DNA from: Bradyrhizobium sp. BR 10289 | GTDB lineage: Bacteria > Pseudomonadota > Alphaproteobacteria > Rhizobiales > Xanthobacteraceae | Reading direction: 5' to 3' | DNA length: 64,000 nt | NCBI RefSeq assembly: GCF_019455385.1 | Contig: NZ_JACOFR010000003.1 | Location: 1-64,000 of the forward strand | Program-made: the position numbers and the translations under genes | Shown: positions 10,081 through 18,560 of the stretch, one piece after another | How the letters are laid out: the number at the start of each line of letters is the position of its first letter | How positions within the stretch are numbered: the stretch's first letter is position 1 | Notes under the pieces: generated by a model | Seen by the model: only the letters and a program-made list of their open reading frames with translations | What the model was told of the DNA's origin: nothing | Databases searched by the model: none

Positions 10081-11439
10081 CTATTGGCCCGCGGTCGCGG
10101 ACAAGAGCGGCGACCATGCCGGGTCGGAGGCAAAGCCCGGCGTCGGCACTTTCAATTCATTGCGGCCGGAGATGTCGACGGAGAACAGCGACGGCCCGGC
10201 ATTACCGCCGGGATCGCGGAAGAACATCAGCACGCGGCCGTTCGGCGAGAATGTCGGACCTTCATTGTGAAAGCCTGACGTGAGCAGACGCTCGCCGGAG
10301 CCATCCGGCTTCATGACGCCGATCGAGAACTGCCCACCACCCTGCCGGGTGAAGGCGATGTAGTCCCCGCGCGGCGACCACACCGGCGTGGAATAGGTGG
10401 CGTTGTTGTCATCCTTGGAAAACGAGATGCGCTGCGCCTGACCGCCGCCGGCGGCCATCACATAGATCTGCGACCGGCCGCCGCGATCGGACTCGAAGCA
10501 GATGCGGGTGCCGTCCGGCGAGTAGGACGGCGAGGTGTCGATCGCCGGCGTGTCGGTGAGGCGTGTAGTCGAGCGCGAGCGCAGATCCATCACGAACAGG
10601 TTGGAATTGCCGCCCTGCTGCAGGCTCATGATGACGCGCTGGCCGTCCGGCGAGAACCTTGGCGCAAACGTCATGCCGGGGAAGTTGCCGACGATCTCGC
10701 GCTGGCCGGTCTCGATGTTGAAGAGATAGACCTTCGGATCGCCCTGCCCGAACTCCATGTAGGTGATCTCTTGCGAGTTCGGCGAGAAGCGCGGCGTCAG
10801 CACAAGGTCGGAGCCGCGGGTCAGGTAGCGCACATTGGCGCCGTCCTGGTCCATCATCGCGAGCCGCTTGACGCGGCGCTCCTTTGGCCCGGTCTCGTCG
10901 ACGAACACGACGCGGCTGTCGAAATAGCCCTTTTCGCCGGTCATCTGGGTGTAGATCTGGTCGGAGATGATATGGGCGATGCGGCGCCAATATTCCGGCG
11001 AAGTGAAATATTGCTGACCCGCAAGCTGCTGGCCGGTGACGACGTCCCAGAGACGGAATTCCGCTTTCAGCCGTCCGTCCTGCTGCCGCGTCATGCGGCC
11101 GGTGACAAGGGCCTGCGCATTGAGGGTCTTCCAGCTCTCGAATTGCGGAGCGACGTCGATGTTGCTGATGCGCTCGATGAAGGCGGCCTGATCGATCGGG
11201 GCGAACAGGCCCGAGCGCTTCAGATTGTTGGTGATGACCTGGGTGACGCCATTGGCGACATCGCCGTCGGCGGGCGAGCCCGGCACGAAGTTGGAGATCG
11301 CGATCGGAATCGGCCGAAACTCGGTGGGATCGATACGAATACGGCCCTGAGCAAAGCTGGGTGCGCTCCCCATCACAGCGAGCGTCGATCCGGTGAGGGT
11401 CAGGAAGCGGCGGCGGTTCATCGATCGAACGTCATTCAT
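10081..11439 (-). CDS. tolB: Tol-Pal system beta-propeller protein TolB
   Basis: A 452-residue periplasmic protein of the Tol-Pal complex. An N-terminal domain ([20 protein letters not shown]) is followed by WD40-like propeller repeats with recurring LxPx[32 protein letters not shown] and [14 protein letters not shown] units. The leader contains [10 protein letters not shown], a twin-arginine pattern, and ends SAPSFAQ, so Tat export is likely. Two ATG codons are possible (11439 and 11421). The first is used because it follows tolA by 23 bp; the second would put the twin arginines right at the N-terminus. Confidence 0.95.
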   Translation of the reverse strand: MNDVRSMNRRRFLTLTGSTLAVMGSAPSFAQGRIRIDPTEFRPIPIAISNFVPGSPADGDVANGVTQVITNNLKRSGLFAPIDQAAFIERISNIDVAPQFESWKTLNAQALVTGRMTRQQDGRLKAEFRLWDVVTGQQLAGQQYFTSPEYWRRIAHIISDQIYTQMTGEKGYFDSRVVFVDETGPKERRVKRLAMMDQDGANVRYLTRGSDLVLTPRFSPNSQEITYMEFGQGDPKVYLFNIETGQREIVGNFPGMTFAPRFSPDGQRVIMSLQQGGNSNLFVMDLRSRSTTRLTDTPAIDTSPSYSPDGTRICFESDRGGRSQIYVMAAGGGQAQRISFSKDDNNATYSTPVWSPRGDYIAFTRQGGGQFSIGVMKPDGSGERLLTSGFHNEGPTFSPNGRVLMFFRDPGGNAGPSLFSVDISGRNELKVPTPGFASDPAWSPLLSATAGQ

Positions 11440-11462
11440 CGCAAAATTCTTTTGTTCGGATG

Positions 11463-12422
11463 TCACAACATGTCTTTCAGACCGAAAGTCATCGGAATGA
11501 GCTTCCAGTTGTCGTATTGCTGTTTCGGCAGGAATGAATAGACCTGACACTGGACGATGGCGCGCTTGGCGCTTTCCGCCACGGCCTGGGCGATCGACCG
11601 CGACGGCCCTCGCACCGCGACGATGACCGGCTCGGACGCGAGCGAGCCGTCGATCTTCATGGGAATGTCGATGTCGGCTTCATACAAATTGGCGTCCTGC
11701 CCGTTATAGGTGGGCGTGAAGCAGCGCTTGACCGCGCCCTGGAATGCACCTTGCCAGGTCGCGACGTTATTGGCGGACGTTCCGGTGGTCGACCCCAGCG
11801 AAGCCGACGCGTTCAGCGCCGAGCCGGTCTGCTCGTGCCGGGTCGCGGCGCGCTTGTCGAGATCACGCTGGATCTGCGCCGGATCGAAGCTGCGCTCCTT
11901 CGGCTTGGGCTGCTGCTGCGGCTGCACGGCCGCGACCTTCTGCTCCACCGGCTTGGGCGGCGGCTTCTTGGTCTCCTGCTTCTTCATGAGTTCGGCGAGC
12001 GGATCTTCCTTGGCCGGATCAGGCTTCTTTTCCTGCGGCTTCGGCTCTTCCTTCGGCTTTGCTTCGGCAACTGGCTTGGGCGGCTCGGGCTTTTTCTCGA
12101 CCGGCTTCTCGACAGGCTTCGGCGGCGGGTCGGGCTGCGAGTTGGTCTTGATCAGCTCTTTCTTCTCGGTGACCTTGCCGACCGCATCTTCCTCGGGCTT
12201 GGCTTCCGCGATCTTCTCGACCTTGGGCTTCGGCTCTTTCTTGTCGCCGGTCTTCTGCCCCGACATCATCTTGGCGAGCTGATCGGAGGAGATGATGTCG
12301 ACCGGGAGCGATTCCTCCGGCGCAATGTAAGCCTTGCTGCTGAAGGTGAGCAGGCCCCATCCCAGCACGAGGACGTGGAGGGCAATCGACGCAACGAGTG
12401 TCTTGTCGACGTTCACCTTCAC
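11463..12422 (-). CDS. tolA: Cell envelope integrity protein TolA
   Basis: A 319-residue inner-membrane protein. It has a short cytoplasmic start, one membrane helix (about 9-28, [18 protein letters not shown]), a long lysine/proline/glutamate-rich domain II (about 55-185), and a C-terminal domain III that contacts Pal and TolB. It begins with GTG four bases after the tolR stop, with AGGG inside the end of tolR as ribosome-binding site, so translation is probably coupled. Domain II is proline-rich rather than the alanine-rich helix of E. coli. Confidence 0.94.
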   Translation of the reverse strand: MKVNVDKTLVASIALHVLVLGWGLLTFSSKAYIAPEESLPVDIISSDQLAKMMSGQKTGDKKEPKPKVEKIAEAKPEEDAVGKVTEKKELIKTNSQPDPPPKPVEKPVEKKPEPPKPVAEAKPKEEPKPQEKKPDPAKEDPLAELMKKQETKKPPPKPVEQKVAAVQPQQQPKPKERSFDPAQIQRDLDKRAATRHEQTGSALNASASLGSTTGTSANNVATWQGAFQGAVKRCFTPTYNGQDANLYEADIDIPMKIDGSLASEPVIVAVRGPSRSIAQAVAESAKRAIVQCQVYSFLPKQQYDNWKLIPMTFGLKDML

Positions 12423-12426
12423 CGGT

Positions 12427-12876
12427 CTATCCCTGATCCGCCTCGGTCACGAGCGCCAGCTTCTTGAAGCCCGCGCCGGACAACAGGCCCATGACCTTGG
12501 CCACGGTGCCGTAATCCGCCTTCTTGTCGGCGCGCAGATAGATGCGCTCCTCGAGCCCGCCGCGGGCGTCCGTGATCGCCTTCAGCTTCGGCACCAGCTC
12601 GTTGATCGCGATCTCGGAATCGTTGATGAACACCTTGCCCTTGATGTCCACCGACATCTGGATCGGCTTCTGGTCGTTGTTCTCGAGGCTCTTGGCCTGG
12701 GTCTGCGGCAGGTCGAGCGGCACGCCGACCGTCAGCATTGGCGCCGACACCATGAAGATGATGAGCAGCACCAGCATCACGTCGACCATCGGCGTGACGT
12801 TGATCTCGGCCACGACGGGCTTGCGCCGGCCGCGGCGTCCGCCGCCGCCGGACGAACTGGCTACGTTCATCGCCAT
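12427..12876 (-). CDS. tolR: Biopolymer transporter TolR (ExbD family)
   Basis: A 149-residue inner-membrane protein that forms the proton channel of the Tol motor with TolQ. After a Gly/Arg-rich start comes EINVTPMVDVMLVLLIIFMV (about 24-43), which holds the membrane helix with the conserved Asp used in proton transfer. The periplasmic domain follows. ATG at 12876 is used; a second in-frame ATG lies two codons later. It follows tolQ by 46 bp and tolA follows by 4 bp. Confidence 0.96.
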   Translation of the reverse strand: MAMNVASSSGGGGRRGRRKPVVAEINVTPMVDVMLVLLIIFMVSAPMLTVGVPLDLPQTQAKSLENNDQKPIQMSVDIKGKVFINDSEIAINELVPKLKAITDARGGLEERIYLRADKKADYGTVAKVMGLLSGAGFKKLALVTEADQG

Positions 12877-12922
12877 GATCGAGTGCCCAAATTGCCCTTC
12901 ACAACACTATACATGCCGCCCG

Positions 12923-13639
<717 letters not shown>

Positions 13640-14164
13640 AAGCAGTATCCTCTCAAGGCGATCATCATCTCATGTCCCGGCCAGCCCATGGCTGCCGGTT
13701 CCCCAATAGCCGCGCCAGAACCGGCGCAGCCGGCAAGCCCGCTCAAAGCCTTGTCTTTCTGGGGTGCAGGGCTCGTCCAAAGCCGGCCGCCTGCATTCCC
13801 TGCCAAGATGTCAAAACTATGGGCCTCGACGGCAGCTTCGGGCGCGATTGTCCATGATTACCAGAGCCCGCCGATGGTTAATGCGGGGTTACCAGGGCCG
13901 GATTTGGCTGCGGAAAAGGTTGCCAGCGCAGGGGGATGGCCTTTTGCCACGGCAAGCACTGTCATGGAGGTTCAATCGAGCAAGGGCGCTGACCGGCCAG
14001 TTCCCTGCCCGCCCGTGATCGTGAGGAGCGGATGATGGGGGCGAAGCGCCCCATCGGGATGGATGAACGGCCACGATCCAGCCGGGCCGGCGCCCTTCGA
14101 GGCTCGCCCTGCGTTGCAGGGCGAGCGCCTCAGGACGACGGGGAGAGATCGCCACGCCGTCCCC
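13640..14164. other. Gene-free stretch upstream of tolQ
   Basis: These 525 bases separate tolQ from the 3' end of the SDR gene. They must contain the promoter of the tolQRAB transcript, but no clear -35/-10 pair stands out. The right part holds a dispersed repeat (14057-14143). Plus-strand reading frames here are proline- and alanine-rich with no recognisable domain and are not called. Confidence 0.5.
14057..14143. repeat. Half copy of the 20.3-kb inverted-repeat element
   Basis: It contains GGATGAACGGCCACGATC, CGCCCTTCGAGG, an internal hairpin (CGCCCTGCGTTGCAGGGCG) and CCTCAGGACGACGG. The same order of blocks is found in the right half of the element at 20255-20377. It lies directly behind the SDR gene. 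Confidence 0.75.
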
Positions 14165-14875
14165 TCACCACTTCTCCTTGGACGTCCGCACATCCAGCTC
14201 GAACGACCAGGCGCGCTCGGGCTGACGGTAGAGAAAGGCGAAGCCATCGACGATGCCTTCGATGTCGATCAGGCTGTCCTCGCGTCCCGCAGCATCCGGA
14301 AACCGCGAGAAAATCTTGTCGCCGGCAATCGCACCGTCGACCACGACATGGCCGACATGGATGCCGTTGGGTGCGTATTCCTTGGCCATGGCCTGTGCCA
14401 GCGTGCGCAGGCCGGCCTTTGAAGAATTGAAGGCGCCGTAGCCGGAGCGTCCGCGCAGCGAGGCGCTGGCGCCGGTGAAGAGCAGCGTGCCCGCCTTCTT
14501 CGGTACCATGCGGCGCACCGCCTCGCGGCCGAACAAGAAGCCGCCGAAGCAGACCACGCGCCAGGCCTGCTCGAAATAGTCGGCCTCCATCTCGATGATT
14601 TTTCCCGGCGTGTTGTTGCCGGCGTTGTAGATGGCGAGGTCGAGATGTTCGCCGGCGGCATCGAACAATGCAGCGATGTCGCTTTCCTTCGTCGCGTCGG
14701 CGACGAAGGGCACGGCCACGCCGCCGGCCCTGGCGATGTCATCTGCAACCGCCTGCAACGCGGACGGCGTCCGGCCAGCGACGATCACCTTCAGCCCATC
14801 GGCCGCGAAGCGCTTGCAGAGCCGGGCGCCGAGGCCGCGGTCCGGGCCGACGCCGATCACGATTGCCGTCTTCAT
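14165..14875 (-). CDS. SDR-family protein with Phe at the catalytic Tyr position
   Basis: A 236-residue Rossmann-fold protein of the short-chain dehydrogenase/reductase superfamily. The cofactor loop is the variant GVGPDRGLG (8-16), followed by NAG (84-86) and a Ser region GASAS (135-139). The active site, where YxxxK is expected, reads F149-N-S-S-K153, so the catalytic Tyr is replaced by Phe. A Tyr lies three residues earlier (146). The C-terminus (ERAWSFELDVRTSKEKW) is normal for a subgroup of SDRs. It starts 28 bp after cysE on the same strand. Substrate unknown; it may be a non-classical reductase or non-catalytic. Confidence 0.85.
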   Translation of the reverse strand: MKTAIVIGVGPDRGLGARLCKRFAADGLKVIVAGRTPSALQAVADDIARAGGVAVPFVADATKESDIAALFDAAGEHLDLAIYNAGNNTPGKIIEMEADYFEQAWRVVCFGGFLFGREAVRRMVPKKAGTLLFTGASASLRGRSGYGAFNSSKAGLRTLAQAMAKEYAPNGIHVGHVVVDGAIAGDKIFSRFPDAAGREDSLIDIEGIVDGFAFLYRQPERAWSFELDVRTSKEKW

Positions 14876-14903
14876 TGCAGCTCTCCGATAGATTGATGGA
14901 AGG

Positions 14904-15671
14904 TTAGGCCACTGACGCAGGTTCAGGGCAATTGGTCAGACGCGCGGGATTGCCGACCGCGGTGCAGCCGCCGGGAATGTCTGAGGTCACGACCGTATCG
15001 GCGCCGACCTTGGCAAAATCGCCGACGCTGATGTCGCCGAGGATGGTTGCTCCGCTGCCGATGAAGACGCCCCGGCCGATGCGCGGCGAGCGCGCCGGCA
15101 GCTCATCGCGACGGCCGATGCTGACGTTCTGGAGGATGGTGACGTCGTCGCCGATCACCACATTGGCTCCGATCACGATGCCGGTGGCGTGGTCGAGATA
15201 GACCGAGGAGCCGATACGTGCTGCCGGATGAATGCTGACCTGCAAAGCGTTCGACGCCTCGTTCTGAAACAGCAGCGCGGCATCGCGATGGTCGCGGCGC
15301 CAGAGCCAGTTCGAGACGCGCCAGGCTTGCAGTGTGGCGTAACCCTTGTAGTGCAGCAATGGCGGCAGCAGATCGGCGATGGCGGGATCGCGGCGTGCGA
15401 TCGCCTGCAAGTCGCACGCGGCGGCTTCGACCAGCTCCGGCTCGGCGCGAAAGGCGTCGCGGGAGTAGGACGTGAAGCGCGCCCGCCCGGTGGCGCCGCT
15501 GCCGAGCCTGCGCCCGATCAGATCGGCCAGCGCAGCGGCCAAATCGTCATGCGCGAGAATGGCGCTCGCAACGGCCTTGCCGAACACCGGATCGGCATCG
15601 GCGGCACGCTGCGCTTCGCCGCGGATCGTCTGCCAGAGGCTGTCGCTCGCCGTGCTCGCAGCTTCCGCCAT
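14904..15671 (-). CDS. cysE: Serine O-acetyltransferase CysE
   Basis: A 255-residue enzyme making O-acetylserine, the acceptor for sulfide in cysteine synthesis. An alpha-helical N-terminal domain (DPVFGKAVASAILAHDDL, RDPAIADLLPPLLHYKGY) is followed by left-handed beta-helix hexapeptide repeats starting IHPAARIGSSVYLDHATG, with the active-site His of LDHATG, then IGDDVTILQNVSIG and IGSGATILGDISVG. GGAGG precedes the ATG at 15671. A terminator-separated DUF2852 gene lies upstream. Assignment is good, although some family members acetylate other substrates. Confidence 0.92.
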   Translation of the reverse strand: MAEAASTASDSLWQTIRGEAQRAADADPVFGKAVASAILAHDDLAAALADLIGRRLGSGATGRARFTSYSRDAFRAEPELVEAAACDLQAIARRDPAIADLLPPLLHYKGYATLQAWRVSNWLWRRDHRDAALLFQNEASNALQVSIHPAARIGSSVYLDHATGIVIGANVVIGDDVTILQNVSIGRRDELPARSPRIGRGVFIGSGATILGDISVGDFAKVGADTVVTSDIPGGCTAVGNPARLTNCPEPASVA

Positions 15672-15802
15672 TGTCGCCTCCGGTCCGCCCGCGCCTGTGA
15701 AGGCGAATATAGGCGGTCCGGATCAGGGTGCCAGTCACGCCGGAGGAAGCAGGTGCCCCGAAACAAACCGGCACATGACGAAGCCTTGGGCCGATAACTC
15801 CC

Positions 15803-15842
15803 CAAAACCAAACCGCCCGCCTGCGGGTGCGCGGGCGGGCGG
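15803..15842 (-). terminator. Intrinsic terminator downstream of the DUF2852 gene
   Basis: CCGCCCGC (15813-15820) and GCGGGCGG (15835-15842) form a GC-rich stem. On the minus strand it is followed by TTTGGTTTTGG. It lies about 60 bp after the DUF2852 stop and insulates cysE from it. Confidence 0.75.
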
Positions 15843-15904
15843 CTCGGGGCCATCAGGACTTTGGGGGCATGCGCCTGAGGGCTTTGAGAGGTCGAAGCTT
15901 CAGA

Positions 15905-16399
15905 TCAACCCTGCGGCTGGTCGTTCTGCGGCGGGGTCGGGCGCGTCTTGTGCTGCGCCATGAACTGGTCGAACTCTTCCTTGTCCTTGGCATGACGCAG
16001 GCGGTCGAGGAAGTTCTTGAACTCGACCTGCTCTTCCTCGAGCCGGCGCAGCGTCTCGGAGCGATACTCGTCGAAGGCGCGGTTGCCGGAGGACGGCGTG
16101 CCGAAGCCAAAGCCGCCGAAGCCGCGGCGCTCCATGCGGTCGCGCATGCGATCCATCTTGTACTGCATCCGCTCCATCTTGTTCTGCCAGCGATCAGAGT
16201 TGCTCCAGCACGACATTCTTCTGCTCCCGAGTGTGAAAAAGAGAAGGGCTAAACCGATCGGCCACCAGATGATGAAGCCGAGAATGGTCACGGCAATCCA
16301 GCCCGGATGCCAGGGCGTATCGAGCATGTGGGGCCGCTCGTACTGTTGCTGCTGGTCCGAGGGGCCGCGCCAGCGATTGACGTCAGCGGTGTAGGCCAT
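15905..16399 (-). CDS. DUF2852 family membrane protein
   Basis: A 164-residue protein with one or two membrane segments (about 32-57, HPGWIAVTILGFIIWWPIGLALLFF is the hydrophobic core). A Met/Arg-rich charged helix follows (DRWQNKMERMQYKMDRM), then a soluble coiled tail ending in a Gln/Pro-rich stretch. This is the DUF2852 family, common in Rhizobiales and of unknown function. A good ribosome-binding site (GGAGATGGG) precedes the start. A perfect inverted repeat 35 bp upstream (16435-16453) matches a site over the start of the neighbouring TetR gene, so TetR control is likely. Confidence 0.85.
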   Translation of the reverse strand: MAYTADVNRWRGPSDQQQQYERPHMLDTPWHPGWIAVTILGFIIWWPIGLALLFFTLGSRRMSCWSNSDRWQNKMERMQYKMDRMRDRMERRGFGGFGFGTPSSGNRAFDEYRSETLRRLEEEQVEFKNFLDRLRHAKDKEEFDQFMAQHKTRPTPPQNDQPQG

Positions 16400-16434
16400 T
16401 TCCCATCTCCATCACGGCATCAGCGCCGTTGTGA

Positions 16435-16453
16435 ATGTAAATAACATTTACAT
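16435..16453. promoter_or_regulatory. Perfect 8-3-8 palindrome, putative TetR operator upstream of the DUF2852 gene
   Basis: ATGTAAAT-AAC-ATTTACAT is a perfect inverted repeat 36 bp before the DUF2852 start. A 19-bp site of the same length and ends overlaps the TetR start codon at 17257-17275. The size fits TetR-family operators. Confidence 0.7.
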
Positions 16454-16520
16454 AGCTAGACCATCCCGCGATTTTGTCAAGCTGGCCGCCCGACAGGCCG
16501 GCAGGATTATTTGCGCAACT

Positions 16521-17258
16521 TTATTTCGGCTTGCCCCAGGGTCCGCCCGGCGGGACACCCGAACCGGAGGATGCCTCCGGCGGGACCGGCGGCGGCTCGG
16601 CGCTTTTCGCCGGACGGCGGTCGGTCGGGAAGCCGAGACCGCGCAGATAGATCAGCACCTCGGCCTCGAGCAGCTCGTCCGGCGACATCGGCAGCTTTCG
16701 CCGCGCGGCATCGCCGCGGGAGAACAGCGAGGCGACGCCGTGCGCCATCGACCAGATGTGCAGGGCCATCATCATCGCCGGAGGACGCGGCGTGCCGGGT
16801 GGAGCGAGCGCCGCAAGCCGCTCGGCTGCGGCGCGAATGACGTTGAAAGCGCGCTCGCTTGCAGCCTGCAGCGCCGGATTGGCATCGACCGGCAGGCCGG
16901 ATTCGAACATCGCGTTGTAGAACGCCGGCTCCTCCCGGGCGAAAGCGAGATAGGCCCGTCCGACGCGCTCGAACGCGGTGACGGTATCGGGGCGCCCGTC
17001 GTCCCAGGCTGCGGTCAGGCGAGATTCGAACTGCTCGAATCCGCGCTGGGCGATCGAGGACAGCAATTCGTCGCGATCGCGAAAGTGCCGGTAAGGTGCG
17101 GCGGCGCTGACGCCGGCCATGCGCGCGGCATCGGCGAAGGTGAAGCCGGCCGCGCCCTTCTCGGCGATCAGCCCGAGGGCGGCCTGCAGAAGCGCTTCCT
17201 TCAGATTGCCGTGGTGATAGCCGCGCTCGGCGCGGCGCTGCTCCTTGCGCCAGCTCAT
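16521..17258 (-). CDS. TetR/AcrR family transcriptional regulator
   Basis: A 245-residue repressor-type protein. The N-terminal DNA-binding domain starts RRAERGYHHGNLKEALLQAA and has the helix-turn-helix FTFADAARMAGVSAAAPYRHFRDRDELL (about 39-66). The ligand-binding C-terminal domain resembles the TetR_C group with WSMAHGVASLF. The C-terminal tail is Pro/Gly-rich. ATG at 17258 lies inside a 19-bp near-palindrome shared with the DUF2852 promoter, which suggests autoregulation. The inducer is unknown. Confidence 0.9.
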   Translation of the reverse strand: MSWRKEQRRAERGYHHGNLKEALLQAALGLIAEKGAAGFTFADAARMAGVSAAAPYRHFRDRDELLSSIAQRGFEQFESRLTAAWDDGRPDTVTAFERVGRAYLAFAREEPAFYNAMFESGLPVDANPALQAASERAFNVIRAAAERLAALAPPGTPRPPAMMMALHIWSMAHGVASLFSRGDAARRKLPMSPDELLEAEVLIYLRGLGFPTDRRPAKSAEPPPVPPEASSGSGVPPGGPWGKPK

Positions 17259-17275
17259 GTGAACGGCTTTTACAT
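17257..17275. promoter_or_regulatory. Putative autoregulatory operator over the TetR start codon
   Basis: On the minus strand this 19-bp site reads ATGTAAAAGCCGTTCACAT. It shares the outer ATGTAAA and TTnACAT blocks and the exact length of the perfect palindrome at 16435-16453. It overlaps the start codon of the TetR gene. Confidence 0.6.
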
Positions 17276-17347
17276 GAGCCGGACGTGAAGGTCACTAGCG
17301 CAGGCGGGATTTGATTAATCCCCTATGTCCCGCAGCCAGACCGAAGT

Positions 17348-17710
17348 CTAGCCGCCCGGGATCGGCAGCACCGGCATGATCTCGACGCGCTCGCCGGGGA
17401 AGATCGCAAAATGCGGATGGTTCTCGAACATCTTCGCGGCCGCGTCATGGGAAGCGGCGCGGACGACGGTGAAGGCGCCCATCTCGTTGGCGATGTCGGC
17501 AATGCCCCTGCCGTCGACCCGCTTGGTCTTGCCGAGGGGGCCGCCCATGGCCTGGATCGCGCCTTGGTGCGTCTCGACCCAGCCCTTCCAGGCCGCGATG
17601 CCCTCCTGCTCCTTCTTCTTGCGCTCGGCCTCGGGCATCGCGTTCCACGCGGCCCATTTCGGGCTGTCCTTGCTGCCGAGGAAAATGGCGAGATAGGTGT
17701 CGGTGCTCAT
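17348..17710 (-). CDS. YCII-related protein
   Basis: A 120-residue soluble protein with a YCII-like ferredoxin-fold pattern: MSTDTYLAIFLGSKDSPKW at the start, GWVETHQGAIQAMGGPLGKTKRV centrally, and a C-terminal strand region FTVVRAASHDAAAKMFENHPHF. Related proteins are annotated as YCII family members, and no reaction is established here. A strong ribosome-binding site (AGGAGAG) precedes the ATG. It follows the DGPF gene by 41 bp and is probably co-transcribed from the ECF-type promoter at 18234-18260. Confidence 0.75.
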   Translation of the reverse strand: MSTDTYLAIFLGSKDSPKWAAWNAMPEAERKKKEQEGIAAWKGWVETHQGAIQAMGGPLGKTKRVDGRGIADIANEMGAFTVVRAASHDAAAKMFENHPHFAIFPGERVEIMPVLPIPGG

Positions 17711-17751
17711 CGGGTCTCTCCTTGTTGATCGTTGGACGTCGGCTGTTGTGG

Positions 17752-18156
17752 CTACTTCTTGAGGTCGCTGAAGCCGGCGGCGGCCGCTTGCACGTCAGGC
17801 GGAAAGTCGGACAGTTCCTGCACCTGCCGGATCTCGATGATCTCGTTGGCGGAGGCCGGACACTTTTTCGCCCAGGCGATTGCTTCCGCGCGCGAATCCA
17901 CCTCGATCATCCAGTAGCCGCCCAGAACTTCCTTGGATTCGGCGAACGGGCCGTCGGTGACGACGGGCGTGCCTGATACAAACGAGACGCGCGCGCCCAT
18001 CGAGGGCGGGTGCAGGCCGTCGAGAGTGATCAGGATGCCGGCATCCTTCAGCGCCTCGTTGTAGCGCATCATCGCAGCAACGCGTTCGGGATCGAGTTGG
18101 ACGTCCGGCGGTGCCGTCTCGTAGCCGAGCGGGATCATCAGCATCATGAAACGCAT
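17752..18156 (-). CDS. YCII/DGPF-domain protein
   Basis: A 134-residue protein with the signature VVTDGPFAESKEVLGGYWMI (about 69-88), which defines the DGPF group of YCII proteins. These are often encoded with ECF42-type sigma factors. It starts MRFMMLMIPLGYE with ribosome-binding site AGGAAG. An ECF-type promoter (TGTCGG-N17-CGTC) lies 78 to 104 bp upstream. The same promoter layout precedes the second DGPF gene at 24890, next to the ECF42-like sigma gene, so control in trans by that sigma factor is inferred. Confidence 0.87.
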   Translation of the reverse strand: MRFMMLMIPLGYETAPPDVQLDPERVAAMMRYNEALKDAGILITLDGLHPPSMGARVSFVSGTPVVTDGPFAESKEVLGGYWMIEVDSRAEAIAWAKKCPASANEIIEIRQVQELSDFPPDVQAAAAGFSDLKK

Positions 18157-18560
18157 GGGTCTTCCTCATTCTTCGCCGTCATTCCGGAATGTGCCGCGAA
18201 GGGCAGGCAGGGGACTATGGCGATCCCTTGCAAGACGAATGCGGCTCTACAGAACCGACAGCGGGCTGAGAATTATCTCAGAGGTCGTTTTGCAGGAGAC
18301 CCGCGTGTGCAACTGCGAACACGCGAAAAATAATGCACATCAGCACCCGTACAAATACGGCCCGACTGCGAACGCCTCCGTGCATATGAACCGAAAACGC
18401 TTGCACCTTGAAAGCCATGGCCCGTGCCCGTGCAACCACGGACGTGGCGCGGGACTTTGCAGAGATTTACAGTCGGTCAAGACGCTCATGCGACTTTTCG
18501 ACCGAGTGCAAAGAGTATTGAAATTCGACCGATTCACCTCCGGAACATTGCGGGGCTTAC
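18157..18560. other. Intergenic region between the DGPF gene and the PAS chemoreceptor
   Basis: These 404 bases separate divergently transcribed genes. They hold the ECF-type promoter at 18234-18260 for the leftward gene. No recognisable promoter or small gene was identified for the rightward chemoreceptor; the short reading frames here have no family features. Confidence 0.55.
18234..18260 (-). promoter_or_regulatory. Putative ECF42-type promoter upstream of the DGPF gene
   Basis: On the minus strand TGTCGG (18260-18255) is followed after 17 bases by CGTCTT starting at 18237. Two other sites in the window (23205 and 24949) have the same two blocks at exactly the same spacing. Confidence 0.75.

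Noticed and set aside
13688..14035. 115-codon plus-strand frame upstream of tolQ
   Set aside because: Pro/Ala-rich with no ribosome-binding site or domain; it lies in the promoter region of the tol operon.
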